A DNA stretch of 64,000 nucleotides, taken from positions 434,001-498,000 of the forward strand of contig CAWHMK010000001.1 in assembly GCA_963830545.1 (NCBI GenBank), in the 5' to 3' direction. The number at the start of each line of letters is the position of its first letter. Within the stretch, counting starts at the first letter, position 1. Source of the stretch: DATGJX01 sp963830545. GTDB lineage: Bacteria; Vulcanimicrobiota; Vulcanimicrobiia; Vulcanimicrobiales; Vulcanimicrobiaceae. The notes beneath the pieces are model-generated. The model saw nothing but the letters and a program-made list of their open reading frames with translations, made no database searches and was not told the DNA's origin. Below, in pieces: positions 32,964 through 41,449 of this stretch. The position numbers and the translations under genes are program-made.

Positions 32964-33053
32964 ATGGACTTTTCACCGCAGTGGAGCGTTGCGTTTCGTT
33001 TCGGGAACGGCGGCGTGCTGCGAGTCGAGTACGAATTCGGCGTGATGCATTAG
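32964..33053 (+). CDS. Possible 29-residue small protein
   Basis: ATG 32964 preceded by GGAAG at a good distance and followed by 29 codons to TAG 33051. The peptide starts MDFSPQWSVAFRFGNGG and ends EYEFGVMH: beta-like and not low-complexity. It lies directly behind amt. It could be a real microprotein or chance; there is nothing to compare it with in the window. Confidence 0.2.
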   Translation: MDFSPQWSVAFRFGNGGVLRVEYEFGVMH

Positions 33054-33153
33054 TTGAAGCAGCCCTGGGCGGCACGACAAGCGCTGGGTCCGTTACGCAG
33101 CTATGGCACAGTGGGTAGGCTCTTCGCAACATCGCATCCAGAGGGCTTCACAC

Positions 33154-33567
33154 ATGGCCAACGACGGCAGACCGGAACACGAAGGCATCGCTGCAGCGGT
33201 AAAGCAGCTTTCCGAAGACGTCGGAATTCTTATTCGCAAAGAACTCGAACTCGCGCGCTCGGAGATGATGAGCAAAGCCAAGACCGCGGGTGTCGGTGCG
33301 GGGATGCTGAGCGCTTCGGCAATTACCGGATTGCTGACGTTGGGCTCGCTCACCGCGCTGCTCATCATCGCGATTTCGCTTGCACTGCCAACGTGGCTTT
33401 CGGCGCTCATCGTCACAGCCTTGTGGGCAGCAGTCACCGCAGTGCTCGCACTGAGCGGCAAGAACAGAATTCAAAACGCCGGGCCGCTCGTGCCGGAACA
33501 AACCATTCAACAGGTCAAAGAGGATGTGGAATGGGCGCAAAACGGACTGAAGCCGGGCAAGAGGTAG
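33154..33567 (+). CDS. Phage-holin-superfamily-like (DUF1469) membrane protein
   Basis: 137 residues from ATG 33154. Amphipathic N-terminus (AVKQLSEDVGILIRKELELARSEM), then two adjacent membrane helices (about 48-72 and 78-100) and an acidic/basic tail. This matches the actinobacterial/proteobacterial 'phage holin family 3' (PF07332) proteins, which are not phage genes but membrane proteins of unknown function, often with neighbouring DUF3618/histone-like stress proteins. The nearby H1-like gene at 34.6 kb fits that habit. Confidence 0.75.
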   Translation: MANDGRPEHEGIAAAVKQLSEDVGILIRKELELARSEMMSKAKTAGVGAGMLSASAITGLLTLGSLTALLIIAISLALPTWLSALIVTALWAAVTAVLALSGKNRIQNAGPLVPEQTIQQVKEDVEWAQNGLKPGKR

Positions 33568-33595
33568 CGGCGATGGCAAAGCGGAGAAGATATAT

Positions 33596-34090
33596 ATGAC
33601 ACTCTCACGGTTTGCGGCCGCACTCGGCTGCGCAGCGCTCGCCGCTGCCTTTGTCGGCGCGACGCCGCACCCGGCAAAGCCGCATCAACAGCATACGATC
33701 GCATCATCCCGCCTCGTCGTCATCCGCATGGATTTAGATTTTCGGCCGCACAAGCGATCCACATTCGGCAAAGTGCAGGGTTACGATCCTGCGGAAGTGC
33801 ACGTGCGCATGGGAGACCAGATCCAATGGGTCAATCCCGATGACGAAACGCATACCGCCACCGGCATGTCGTATACGGGACAGAGCGTGCCGGCGAACTA
33901 CAAGTTTCAAGGCGACTTCACGAAGCCGCACGGACGGATCATCCAGGCCAGCGAGTGGAGCACGGGAAATGTGCGCGCCCATGGCGGCAAATCCCCGGTA
34001 TTCATCGCCAAACGCGTGGGGCATTACTTCTACGGATGCGGATATCACATAGGGAGCGGCCAGATTGGCGTGATAGTGGTCGGACCGTAA
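33596..34090 (+). CDS. Exported cupredoxin (plastocyanin-like) copper protein
   Basis: 164 residues with a signal peptide (LAAAFVGATPHPA). Copper-site layout: WVNPDDETHTATG supplies the first His, and YFYGCGYHIGSGQIGVIVV supplies Cys and the second His. The usual axial Met position is Gln (SGQIG). A blue-copper electron-carrier role in the periplasm is expected. GGAGAAG precedes ATG 33596. It is separated by 28 bases from the holin-like gene and may be co-transcribed. Confidence 0.8.
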   Translation: MTLSRFAAALGCAALAAAFVGATPHPAKPHQQHTIASSRLVVIRMDLDFRPHKRSTFGKVQGYDPAEVHVRMGDQIQWVNPDDETHTATGMSYTGQSVPANYKFQGDFTKPHGRIIQASEWSTGNVRAHGGKSPVFIAKRVGHYFYGCGYHIGSGQIGVIVVGP

Positions 34091-34097
34091 GCGTCGT

Positions 34098-34583
34098 TTA
34101 GTGATCGTGGTGCGGAAAATGACCGGCAAACTCCCGGAGAAACTCCGCCTGGTGCTTGTGTTCTTTCTCCGGATTGAAGCCGTACGGAATCTGTTCCGCG
34201 ATAGCGTCTTCGACCGACCATCCTTGACGCAGCCGCGTTAAAGCGCAGAACACGGAAGTGCGTCCCTCGCCGCCCTTGCAGTGCACGAAGATCGGACGGC
34301 CGGACGCGATGCGATCGCACAGGTCGAACCACTGCGCGACTTGATCGTCAGCGGGCGGACGGTCATTCTTGACCGGTAGGTGGACCGATTGAAGCGATGG
34401 TGCGCTGCGCTCGACGTCGCGCGCGCAGTCGGCCTCGCGCAGGTTCACGACGACCCCCACGCCGTGACCGGCGAGCCATTTGTATCCGGCTGAATTCGGC
34501 TGGGCGCCGCGCGCAAGCCACGGCTCGACCCAGCCGAAACGCTCGATGTCATTCGGAGCCGGGAGCGGGTGCTGCGAAGCCAT
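34098..34583 (-). CDS. Dual-specificity / tyrosine phosphatase-like protein
   Basis: 161 residues. Contains the PTP-loop HCKGGEGRT (H-C-X5-R) preceded by IFVHC and the general-acid region with LPVKNDRPPADD. It begins RFGWVEPWLARGAQPN, the pattern of 'fused DSP-PTPase / DUF442-like' phosphatases. Probably dephosphorylates protein or phosphoinositide-like substrates; substrate not visible. It starts 3 bases after the stop of the H1-like gene, so the two form an operon. Confidence 0.85.
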   Translation of the reverse strand: MASQHPLPAPNDIERFGWVEPWLARGAQPNSAGYKWLAGHGVGVVVNLREADCARDVERSAPSLQSVHLPVKNDRPPADDQVAQWFDLCDRIASGRPIFVHCKGGEGRTSVFCALTRLRQGWSVEDAIAEQIPYGFNPEKEHKHQAEFLREFAGHFPHHDH

Positions 34584-34586
34584 GCG

Positions 34587-34940
34587 TTACGTGCGGGAGC
34601 GCCTCTTCTGCGGCTTCGTCCGCTCGGATACGCGTTGCGCGAATGTTTCGACGACGTCCGCGCTTTGCTCGATGACCTGCCCCGCCCGCGCAACCGCCTC
34701 GCCGATTTCACGCGCTTTTTGCGCATTGGTCTTGACGTTGTCGGCGGCTTTCCTTACCGTGCGCTTCGCCTTGGGAACCGAGCGTTTTACCTTCGTCGCG
34801 GTTTTCTTCGCGCCCGCGACCGCTTTCTTCGCCCGCGTCGTCGCCTTTCTCGCCGCTTTTTTCATGCCCCCGGCGGCTTTCTTCGCTTTCGTCGGCGCCT
34901 TCTTGCTCCGAGTACTCGTTTTTTTCGTCGTACGTGGCAT
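34587..34940 (-). CDS. Histone H1-like Lys/Ala-rich DNA-binding protein
   Basis: 117 residues from ATG 34940, with an excellent AGGAGA Shine-Dalgarno. The first 75 residues are almost only Lys, Ala, Arg, Thr and Pro with KKA, AKKA and AAGGMKK repeats, as in bacterial Hc1/AlgP-like H1 homologues. The last third is a conventional amphipathic helix (REIGEAVARAGQVIEQSADVVETF). Likely a nucleoid-associated protein. The longer frame to 35138 precedes a clear RBS and is rejected. Followed directly by a phosphatase gene. Confidence 0.8.
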   Translation of the reverse strand: MPRTTKKTSTRSKKAPTKAKKAAGGMKKAARKATTRAKKAVAGAKKTATKVKRSVPKAKRTVRKAADNVKTNAQKAREIGEAVARAGQVIEQSADVVETFAQRVSERTKPQKRRSRT

Positions 34941-35085
34941 TGCTTTCTCCTGGAGGGTGATTGGATAGAACTTTCCCGCCTGCGCCTGCGCCAAACGAGC
35001 GCTGTGGCGCCGTGTGGGCGGCGCGTGACGGCGACTTACCGTCACGCCGTCCGATTTGCTACACTTGACGGCAGCGAGGTGCGAG

Positions 35086-35601
35086 ATGAATACGGCTGTT
35101 CTTCTTGGCGTGGTGTGCGCCGCGAGTCTTTGGCCCATTTCAGCTCACGCGCAGAATGTTCCACAACCGGGTACGGTTCCGTACGGGTGTACGCAATCCG
35201 AACGGACGTTCGGCGTTGATTGTTGGAAGAGGGTAAGCCGGGGTTCAGTTATCGCCGTGCCGGAACAGACAATGAAACTACACATCGGCGATGTTGTATT
35301 GCTACCTCTGTATGATGCCAAGGCCGAGGTTTCGGAAGCAGGCGATGCGCTTCGCAGGTTTGGCATTCGGAGGATCGCTCGGCGCGATCTAAAGCATGAC
35401 CTGAGCGCGATGCAGCGCCGCCTCCCATTCTATTGGGTTCCGGGGATGGATGCTGCCGGCGATCGCGCAGAAGCATTCGTTGCGATGCGTCCCGGCAGAG
35501 CGAGTGCGTCCATCGTTCTTACTCTCGCTCATTACCAAGAGCGATGCATCGATTGCCGTACGCTGCACTATTTCTTCGACGTCACTCCTAATCGGACATG
35601 A
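35086..35601 (+). CDS. Exported protein of unknown function
   Basis: 171 residues from ATG 35086. Signal peptide MNTAVLLGVVCAASLWPISAHA with a clean AHA cleavage site. The mature protein has four Cys: one in YGCTQ, one in DCWKR, and a final pair C-I-D-C, suggesting disulphides or a metal site. The C-terminal strand LHYFFDV is hydrophobic. No family recognised. Base composition and reading frame look native. Confidence 0.6.
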   Translation: MNTAVLLGVVCAASLWPISAHAQNVPQPGTVPYGCTQSERTFGVDCWKRVSRGSVIAVPEQTMKLHIGDVVLLPLYDAKAEVSEAGDALRRFGIRRIARRDLKHDLSAMQRRLPFYWVPGMDAAGDRAEAFVAMRPGRASASIVLTLAHYQERCIDCRTLHYFFDVTPNRT

Positions 35602-35678
35602 CCATAACAGCAAGCTGCTGTTTGGCCTATTTGTTCTACGTTTCCAGCGCAGGGGTATAGCGTCGGGTAAGAGGCACG

Positions 35679-36938
35679 CTATTCCAGCTCGGCTATTCTG
35701 CCCGCGATGTATCGGCGTTCTGCCTCTTGCTGCGTCAGCGCTAGTGCGTCGGCGTATGCCGACCTGGCTTCCTCGATTCGTCCCAAGCGCCGGTACATAT
35801 CCGCGCGCGCCGCATGTGCAAATCGATAATCGCTCAAACCTCCGCGGCCCATGACGTCGTCCATGACCGCAAGACCCGCGCCCGGGCCGTCGCGCATTGC
35901 GATCGCCGCTGCGCGGTTGATCTCGATGATTGGGGATGGATCGATTTCGAGCAGACCATCGTACAGCTGAACGATTCTGGCCCAATCGGTGTCTTCGGCT
36001 CGACGCGCAACGGCATGAACTCGTGCGATGGACGCCTCGCACGAGTAACGTCCCATGGGTTCCTGCGAAAGCGCGCGCTCGAGGTAGGCTTCTGCCTGTG
36101 AAATCTCCTGCCGGTCCCATTTCGAACGGTCTTGATCGCTAAGGAGAATCAGTTCGCCGCCCGGCCCGGTACGCGCGCTGCGACGAGCGTGGTGGAACAT
36201 CATCAATGCGAGCAGCCCGTAGATTTCGGTTTCGCGATCATCTCGATTCATCTGCGCCTTTCGATGGCTTGCGATGGCGTCGCTTAGCAGGCGCGCCAGC
36301 CGAATCGCTTCACCGCAGAGATCGATGCGCAGCAATGCGGGCCCAAACGACGCTTCGTAGCCTTCGTTGAAGAGCAAATAGATCACGTGCAGCACACCGC
36401 GCAGACGTTGGTTCAGGTCTTCTTCCGATGGCAGTTCGTACGCGATACGGGCATCTCGAATTTTCGCCTTTGCGCGAACGATGCGTTGCGCGATTGCCGA
36501 TGGTTTGACGACGAACGCTTGCGCGATCTCTTCAGTCGTCAAGCCGCACGCTTCGCGCAGCGTCAGCGCGACCTGTGCGTCCAAAGACAACGCCGGGTGG
36601 CAGCACAGAAAGAGCAGCCGCAGGTCGTCATCCGCAATATAATCAAGATCCACGCTCAACTCTTCACTCCATCGCGATTGGTGTGCGAGCCGTTTCAACG
36701 ACGCGTCGTAACGCCCGCGCCGGCGCACCGCGTCGATCGCTTGAAAACGCCCTGCGGAAATCAGCCACGCTCGTGGGTTACGTGGAATCCCCTCACGCGG
36801 CCATTGTTCCGCAGCCGCGAGAAAGGCTTCGTGCAGTGCATCTTCCGCGAGATCGAAGTCGCCGAGCAGGCGGATCAGCGTTGCAAGTACGTGCCGCGAC
36901 TCCGCCTCGTAGATCGATTCGAGTTCAGGCCTCGACAA
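35679..36938 (-). CDS. ECF sigma factor, ECF42 type (sigma2-sigma4 plus SnoaL-like/TPR tail)
   Basis: 419 residues. Sigma-2 region with LATLIRLLGDFDLAEDALHEAFLAAAEQWP and RNPRAWLISAGRFQAIDAVRRR; sigma-4 region with CHPALSLDAQVALTLREACGLTTEEIAQAFVV; then a long C-terminal TPR-rich extension (DUF6596) ending in AERRYIAGRIAELE. This length and tail define ECF42, a group with no anti-sigma factor that lies beside a DGPF/YciI gene, as here. The only available start is TTG 36938, which lies within a dispersed repeat copy. Confidence 0.9.
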   Translation of the reverse strand: MSRPELESIYEAESRHVLATLIRLLGDFDLAEDALHEAFLAAAEQWPREGIPRNPRAWLISAGRFQAIDAVRRRGRYDASLKRLAHQSRWSEELSVDLDYIADDDLRLLFLCCHPALSLDAQVALTLREACGLTTEEIAQAFVVKPSAIAQRIVRAKAKIRDARIAYELPSEEDLNQRLRGVLHVIYLLFNEGYEASFGPALLRIDLCGEAIRLARLLSDAIASHRKAQMNRDDRETEIYGLLALMMFHHARRSARTGPGGELILLSDQDRSKWDRQEISQAEAYLERALSQEPMGRYSCEASIARVHAVARRAEDTDWARIVQLYDGLLEIDPSPIIEINRAAAIAMRDGPGAGLAVMDDVMGRGGLSDYRFAHAARADMYRRLGRIEEARSAYADALALTQQEAERRYIAGRIAELE

Positions 36939-37000
36939 GCTCGGCCGCCCTTCGACTACTCCGCATTTCTCCTACGCAATGCGGGCTCAGGATGACAGGT
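36926..37000. repeat. Dispersed repeat copy, interrupted by a stem-loop
   Basis: CCTCGACAAGCTCGG at 36930-36945 and GGGCTCAGGATGACAGG near 36983-36999 are the ends of the same repeat family as at 23.1 and 54.5 kb. Between them CCGCATT (36961-36967) pairs with AATGCGG (36978-36984). It occupies the gap between the sigma factor and the DGPF gene and contributes the sigma gene's start codon. Confidence 0.55.
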
Positions 37001-37008
37001 ACTGGAAG

Positions 37009-37359
37009 TCATGACGGCTTGGGAATGTCTCTCACGGGCCGTATTTCGATCGCGTCCCAGCGCGCGGCGGGATGGCCGCCGGCGATACGAATCGCTTCGT
37101 TCAGATCGCGCGCCTCGATGATGAAAAGGCCCCCCAAGTGTTCCTTGATCTCCGCAAAGGGGCCGTCGGTCATCGACAGCTTGCCGTCTCTCCGGCGTAC
37201 CGTGGTCGCGGTTTCCGCATCCTCCAGCGCCTCGAGGGCGACCAGTTGCCCCTTTCGCGCCAGTTCCTGGTGGTAGGCTATGCTGTCGTCGTACAGTTTC
37301 TTGCCCTCGCCCTCGGGCAGCGGTTCGTCGTCACCATAAATGAAGCAAGCATATTTCAT
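37009..37359 (-). CDS. YciI-like DGPF-domain protein (ECF42 partner)
   Basis: 116 residues: MKYACFIYGDDEPLP at the start, the diagnostic DGPFAEIKEHLGGLFIIEARDLNEAIRIA in the middle, and WDAIEIRPVRDIP at the end. The family (YCII-related, ferredoxin-like fold) regularly accompanies ECF42 sigma factors and is thought to be part of its target regulon or sensing. It is upstream of the sigma gene on the same strand, with the dispersed repeat between. Confidence 0.9.
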   Translation of the reverse strand: MKYACFIYGDDEPLPEGEGKKLYDDSIAYHQELARKGQLVALEALEDAETATTVRRRDGKLSMTDGPFAEIKEHLGGLFIIEARDLNEAIRIAGGHPAARWDAIEIRPVRDIPKPS

Positions 37360-37546
37360 GTCGTAATTTCTCCTCGCCCTATTGTCGATTTTGCCGGCGC
37401 CAAATCGACCAGAGGTATGTGCCTAGAATGCATCCCCGCAGTCACGCCGCTCGTCGCGGAGGCCCTCATTGCGCCCCGCCCAACGCTGCTGTTCGTCAAA
37501 GAGTATTTCGGCGCGCTGCTTTCACCCTATACGAAAGGAACGAAAC

Positions 37547-38332
37547 ATGATGATGCACCCCAAGACCGCGACGCGCGAGGAGTGGCTCGCGGCTCGACTG
37601 GACCTGCTCAAGGCCGAGAAGGAGCTGACGCGGCGCAGCGACGAGTTGACGCGCCGGCGGACCGAGCTGCCCTGGGTTCGTATCGACAAGGAGTACCGGT
37701 TCGAAACCGACACGGGCACGGCTTCGCTCGCGGACCTTTTTAAAGGACGCTCGCAGCTGCTGATTTACCACTTTATGTTCGGCCCGGACTATTCCGCGGG
37801 ATGTCCGTCCTGCTCGTCGATTGCGGACGGCTTCAACGGCATCGTCGTACATCTGGAGAATCACGACGTCGCGTTCAGTGCGGTGTCGCGCGCGCCACTT
37901 CCGAAACTGCAGGCATACAAAAAACGAATGGGCTGGAATTTTCCGTGGGCCTCGTCATCGGACAGCGACTTCAACTTCGAGTTCAACGTTTCGTACACCG
38001 AAGAACAAGAGAGCGAAGGCGACGTCGTCTACAACTTCCGGCGCGAAGAACCGCAGCCGGCGGCGGACGATGCGGAAAACGAGCACCGGTGGTCGACGAG
38101 ATTCGCGGCGATGGCGGGAACCGATCGCCCGACGTATGGCCGCGAAGCGCCCGGCGTGAGTGCGTTCGTGCTGGAGAACGGCGTGGTGTACCACACGTAT
38201 TCTGCGTACGCGCGCGGAGTCGACGGATTATGGAACATGTACCAATGGCTCGACCGCGCACCGCGCGGCCGCAACGAGGACTTCGACGCGGAGCCTTGGT
38301 TGCGGCATCACGACCGATACGGCACGCGGTAA
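37547..38332 (+). CDS. DUF899 family (thioredoxin-like fold) protein
   Basis: 261 residues from ATG 37547 (two further Met codons follow at once). Contains EWLAARLDLLKAEKELTRR, LPWVRIDKEYRFET, then FMFGPDYSAGCPSCSSIADGF with a CPSC pair in the position of the peroxiredoxin/thioredoxin-like site, and GVSAFVLENGVVYHTYSAYARG. Family DUF899, proposed redox function, widely associated with ECF42 systems and DGPF proteins. Strong AAAGGAAC before the start. Divergent from the DGPF gene at a 187-base gap that holds nothing else I recognise. Confidence 0.85.
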   Translation: MMMHPKTATREEWLAARLDLLKAEKELTRRSDELTRRRTELPWVRIDKEYRFETDTGTASLADLFKGRSQLLIYHFMFGPDYSAGCPSCSSIADGFNGIVVHLENHDVAFSAVSRAPLPKLQAYKKRMGWNFPWASSSDSDFNFEFNVSYTEEQESEGDVVYNFRREEPQPAADDAENEHRWSTRFAAMAGTDRPTYGREAPGVSAFVLENGVVYHTYSAYARGVDGLWNMYQWLDRAPRGRNEDFDAEPWLRHHDRYGTR

Positions 38333-38396
38333 TACATGCCCGAGGACCGGTTCGGCACGCTCACCATGGACGACGGCGCGGGCGCGGCGTCGTTCC

Positions 38397-40478
38397 TTAT
38401 GCGAGCAGCTTCTCGGGAACGATCGGCAGATCGCGCACCCGAATTCCCGTCGCATGGTAGACGGCATTGGCGACCGCCGCAGCCGCGCCCGTAATACCGA
38501 CTTCACCAATGCCTTTGACGCCGGCGGGATTGACGTGCGGGTCGTCCTCTTCGATGATGATGGTTTCTATTGCGGGGATGTCGGCATGGCTGGGCACTAA
38601 GTACTCGGAAAGATTCGCATTCATGATGCGCGCGGTGCGCGTGTCGTAGCGCGTCTGTTCGTGCAGCGCCATGCTTATGCCCCAAACGATGCCGCCGATG
38701 AACTGACTGCGCGCCGTCTTCTCGTTGAGAATGCGTCCGCCGTCAAAAGCCCCGACATAGCGAACCACGCGCACCATTCCGAGATCGGAGTCGACCTCGA
38801 CCTGGGCAAAATGCGCGCCGAAAGTCTGCGTCGCGTACTTTTCTTCCTCTTCGCCCGGTTTCTCGTGCACGACGAAATCGATGCCTTCAGCCGGAATCGA
38901 TCCGCCTCCCTGCTGCAGCTGCGCACGCAACTGCGCTGCGCCTTTTACGATGGCCGAACCGATGCTCGCCGCCGTTTGCGACCCCGCTGCAAGCGGCGCA
39001 TCGGGCAGCGCCGTGTCGCCCCATTCGAAACGGACGCGTTCGTACGGCATATCCAATATCTCGGCCGCGAGCTGGCTGAACACCGTCGACGAGCCCGTGC
39101 CTTGTTCGATGGTTCCCGATTGGATCGTCAGCGTGCCGTCGCGCTTGAAAATGAATCGCGCGCTGGCTTCATCGCGGTGGACGTTTCGCGAAGCCGTCGC
39201 CATGCCGTAACCCGCGAGCATGTTGCCGCTGCGCATCGAGCGTACTCGCGGATTGCGCCGAGCCCATCCGAACTGCTCGGCGGCTCGCGCGTAGCATTCG
39301 CGCAGATTCTTGCTGCTGTAGGGCTTCCCGGAGTCCGGATTGGCTGCCGAGTAGTTGCGCAGGCGCAGTTCGACCGGATCGATGTTCAGCGCATAGGCCA
39401 GTTCGTCCATTGCAGACTCCATCGCGAACGAACCGGTCGATTCGCCCGGGCCGCGCTGGTATGTCGGCTTGCTGATATTCAGCCGGCGCAGTTCGTGCGA
39501 CATGCCGTAGTTCTGAACGGCATACAGATCGCGGCTGAAGACGGCGCTCGGTTCGAGGAACTCGTCGGCGACGCTCGTTTCGGCGCGAACCGCGTGCGTG
39601 ACTGCAACGAGTTTTCCGTCACGATCGGCACCGAGTACGACATGCTGCTCGGTCTGCGGTCGATGACCCACCCAGCCAAACATCTGCGGCCGCGTGAGCA
39701 GCAACTTCACCGGACGATTCACGAGTTTCGCCGCCATTGCCGCGAGCGGAACGTGCGACCATGCCTGGCCTTTACTGCCGAAGGCGCCGCCCACGAACTC
39801 CGCGACGACGCGAATGTTCGAGGGCTCGATACCGAAGATCGTCGCCAAGCGCTTCTGCACGCCGAACGCCCATTGCGTTGAATCGTACAGCGTGAGCCGA
39901 TCGCCCTCCCAATGGGCGAGCGTTCCGTGCGTTTCCATCGAATTGTGATGCTCGGTGGGCGTGCGATACGTCTGATCGATTCGCACCGCGGCCTGAGCGA
40001 GAGCGGAATCGGGTGTACCGCGCTGGTGCGTCGCCGGTTCGCCGAAAATTGCTTTCGGCAGAAAGCGCTCCGCCGTCGCCATATCCGTTTGCGGCGCTTC
40101 CTTTTCGTACTCAACGCGAACCAATTGCGCGGCGTGCAGCGCTTGTTCGAACGTTTCCGCGACGACCACGGCAACCGGCTGGCGGTCGAACTGAATCTCG
40201 TCGTTTTGGAGCAGGTACAGCAGCGACTGCTCCGGCTGCGTCTTTTTGGGATCGACGCGCGGCGCGTTGCGGTGCGTCATCACTTCGAGGACGCCTTCGA
40301 CGGAGCGGCTATGCGAGTCGTCGATGGAAACGATGCGCCCTTTCGCGATCGTACTCGGGACGACGACGGCATGCGTCATCTCGCGAACGGCGCGATCCGC
40401 CGTATACGCGGCCGTGCCGGTAACCTTCAAGCGTCCGTCCACGCGGTTGCGCGGCGCGCCTACCAGTGGTTGACTCAT
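38397..40478 (-). CDS. paoC: Aldehyde oxidoreductase molybdenum-binding subunit (PaoC-like)
   Basis: 693 residues of the xanthine-dehydrogenase large-subunit family: MSQPLVGAPRNRVDGRLKVTGTAAYTAD at the N-terminus, GGAFGSKGQAW, and the catalytic Glu in GVKGIGEVGITG near the C-terminus. PaoC-type subunits carry MCD-cofactor and oxidise aromatic and other aldehydes. A subunit order of 2Fe-2S, FAD, Mo on one strand with overlapping ends (ATG overlaps the FAD-subunit stop) supports a PaoABC enzyme. The maturation chaperone PaoD is not in the window. Confidence 0.85.
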   Translation of the reverse strand: MSQPLVGAPRNRVDGRLKVTGTAAYTADRAVREMTHAVVVPSTIAKGRIVSIDDSHSRSVEGVLEVMTHRNAPRVDPKKTQPEQSLLYLLQNDEIQFDRQPVAVVVAETFEQALHAAQLVRVEYEKEAPQTDMATAERFLPKAIFGEPATHQRGTPDSALAQAAVRIDQTYRTPTEHHNSMETHGTLAHWEGDRLTLYDSTQWAFGVQKRLATIFGIEPSNIRVVAEFVGGAFGSKGQAWSHVPLAAMAAKLVNRPVKLLLTRPQMFGWVGHRPQTEQHVVLGADRDGKLVAVTHAVRAETSVADEFLEPSAVFSRDLYAVQNYGMSHELRRLNISKPTYQRGPGESTGSFAMESAMDELAYALNIDPVELRLRNYSAANPDSGKPYSSKNLRECYARAAEQFGWARRNPRVRSMRSGNMLAGYGMATASRNVHRDEASARFIFKRDGTLTIQSGTIEQGTGSSTVFSQLAAEILDMPYERVRFEWGDTALPDAPLAAGSQTAASIGSAIVKGAAQLRAQLQQGGGSIPAEGIDFVVHEKPGEEEEKYATQTFGAHFAQVEVDSDLGMVRVVRYVGAFDGGRILNEKTARSQFIGGIVWGISMALHEQTRYDTRTARIMNANLSEYLVPSHADIPAIETIIIEEDDPHVNPAGVKGIGEVGITGAAAAVANAVYHATGIRVRDLPIVPEKLLA

Positions 40479-41449
40479 GACGCCACCATCTCCAGCGCTC
40501 GCACCAGCGTTCGTTCCGCCAGCGCGATCTTGAAGTCGTTTTCACCGTAACCGCGCGCCCCGTGCAGCGCGGCCTGTGCCGCACGCGTGAAATTTTCACG
40601 CGTTGCCGGCTGCCCGCGGAGCGCATCTTCCGCCGCCAGCGATCGCCACGGAATCGTGGCGATGCCACCGAGGGCGACTCGCGAATCCGCGACTGCGCCG
40701 GAGCGAATGTCGAGCGCAACGGCCGCCGACGCGAGTGCAAACTCGAACTGCGCACGGTCGCGTACCTTCACGTAGGTCGAGTGCGGCGCGAAGATCAGCA
40801 TCGGAAGCGAGATCGCTTCGATCAATTCGTTTCTCGCGAGCGATGTTTCGATCTGCGGCGTGTCGCCGGGAAGGTTGTAGAAATCGTGCAGCGCGATGTC
40901 GCGCGACCCGTGCGGTCCGGTTACATGAACGACGGCGTCGAGCGCCGCGAGCGTAACTGCCAGATCGGAGGGATGCGTTGCGATGCAGTGTTCGCTCGTG
41001 CCGAGCACGGCTTCTTTGCGGTTCGTACCGCGAAGCGCGCCGCAGCCCGAACCCGGATTACGTTTGTTACAGGGCGTTGCGGTGTCACGAAAGTATTGGC
41101 AGCGCGTGCGCTGCAGCAGATTGCCGCCCATGGAGGCCATGTTGCGCAGTTGCGGCGAGGCGCTTTCATCGAGCGCGATGGCAACCATAGGAAAATGCGT
41201 GCGCACGAGCGGGTGCTTTGCAACGTCGCTCATGCGTGCGAGGGAACCGATTCGCAAAAAATCCCCCCGCTGCTCGATCTGCGTGAACGCGAGCCCATTC
41301 ACATCGACGAGCGTGTCCGCGTGTTCGACTCCTTCGCGCATGAAGTCTAAAATGTTGGTCCCGCCGGCGACGAAGTGCGCGCCGCTGCGTTGGATCGCTT
41401 GCAGCGCATCTTGCGGCGAGTTCGCGCGCACGTACGCAAAGGGCATCAT
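40475..41449 (-). CDS. paoB: Aldehyde oxidoreductase FAD-binding subunit (PaoB-like)
   Basis: 324 residues from ATG 41449, which overlaps the stop of the 2Fe-2S subunit. FAD-site glycine loop VAGGTNILDFM, LPVR-like ASMGGNLLQRTRCQYFRDT, and the extra Cys cluster RCQYFRDTATPCNKRNPGSGC that in PaoB-type proteins holds a [4Fe-4S] centre. The C-terminal CO_deh_flav_C-like domain ends LVRALEMVAS. Transfers electrons from the Fe-S subunits and Mo site to FAD. Confidence 0.85.
   Translation of the reverse strand: MMPFAYVRANSPQDALQAIQRSGAHFVAGGTNILDFMREGVEHADTLVDVNGLAFTQIEQRGDFLRIGSLARMSDVAKHPLVRTHFPMVAIALDESASPQLRNMASMGGNLLQRTRCQYFRDTATPCNKRNPGSGCGALRGTNRKEAVLGTSEHCIATHPSDLAVTLAALDAVVHVTGPHGSRDIALHDFYNLPGDTPQIETSLARNELIEAISLPMLIFAPHSTYVKVRDRAQFEFALASAAVALDIRSGAVADSRVALGGIATIPWRSLAAEDALRGQPATRENFTRAAQAALHGARGYGENDFKIALAERTLVRALEMVAS

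Noticed and set aside
33154..33567. Prophage holin and lysis module
   Set aside because: The holin-like family is a chromosomal membrane protein in many bacteria; no phage genes surround it.
37360..37546. Extra gene fragment before DUF899
   Set aside because: Readable frame without a recognisable family or start; DUF899 begins cleanly at 37547 after its RBS.
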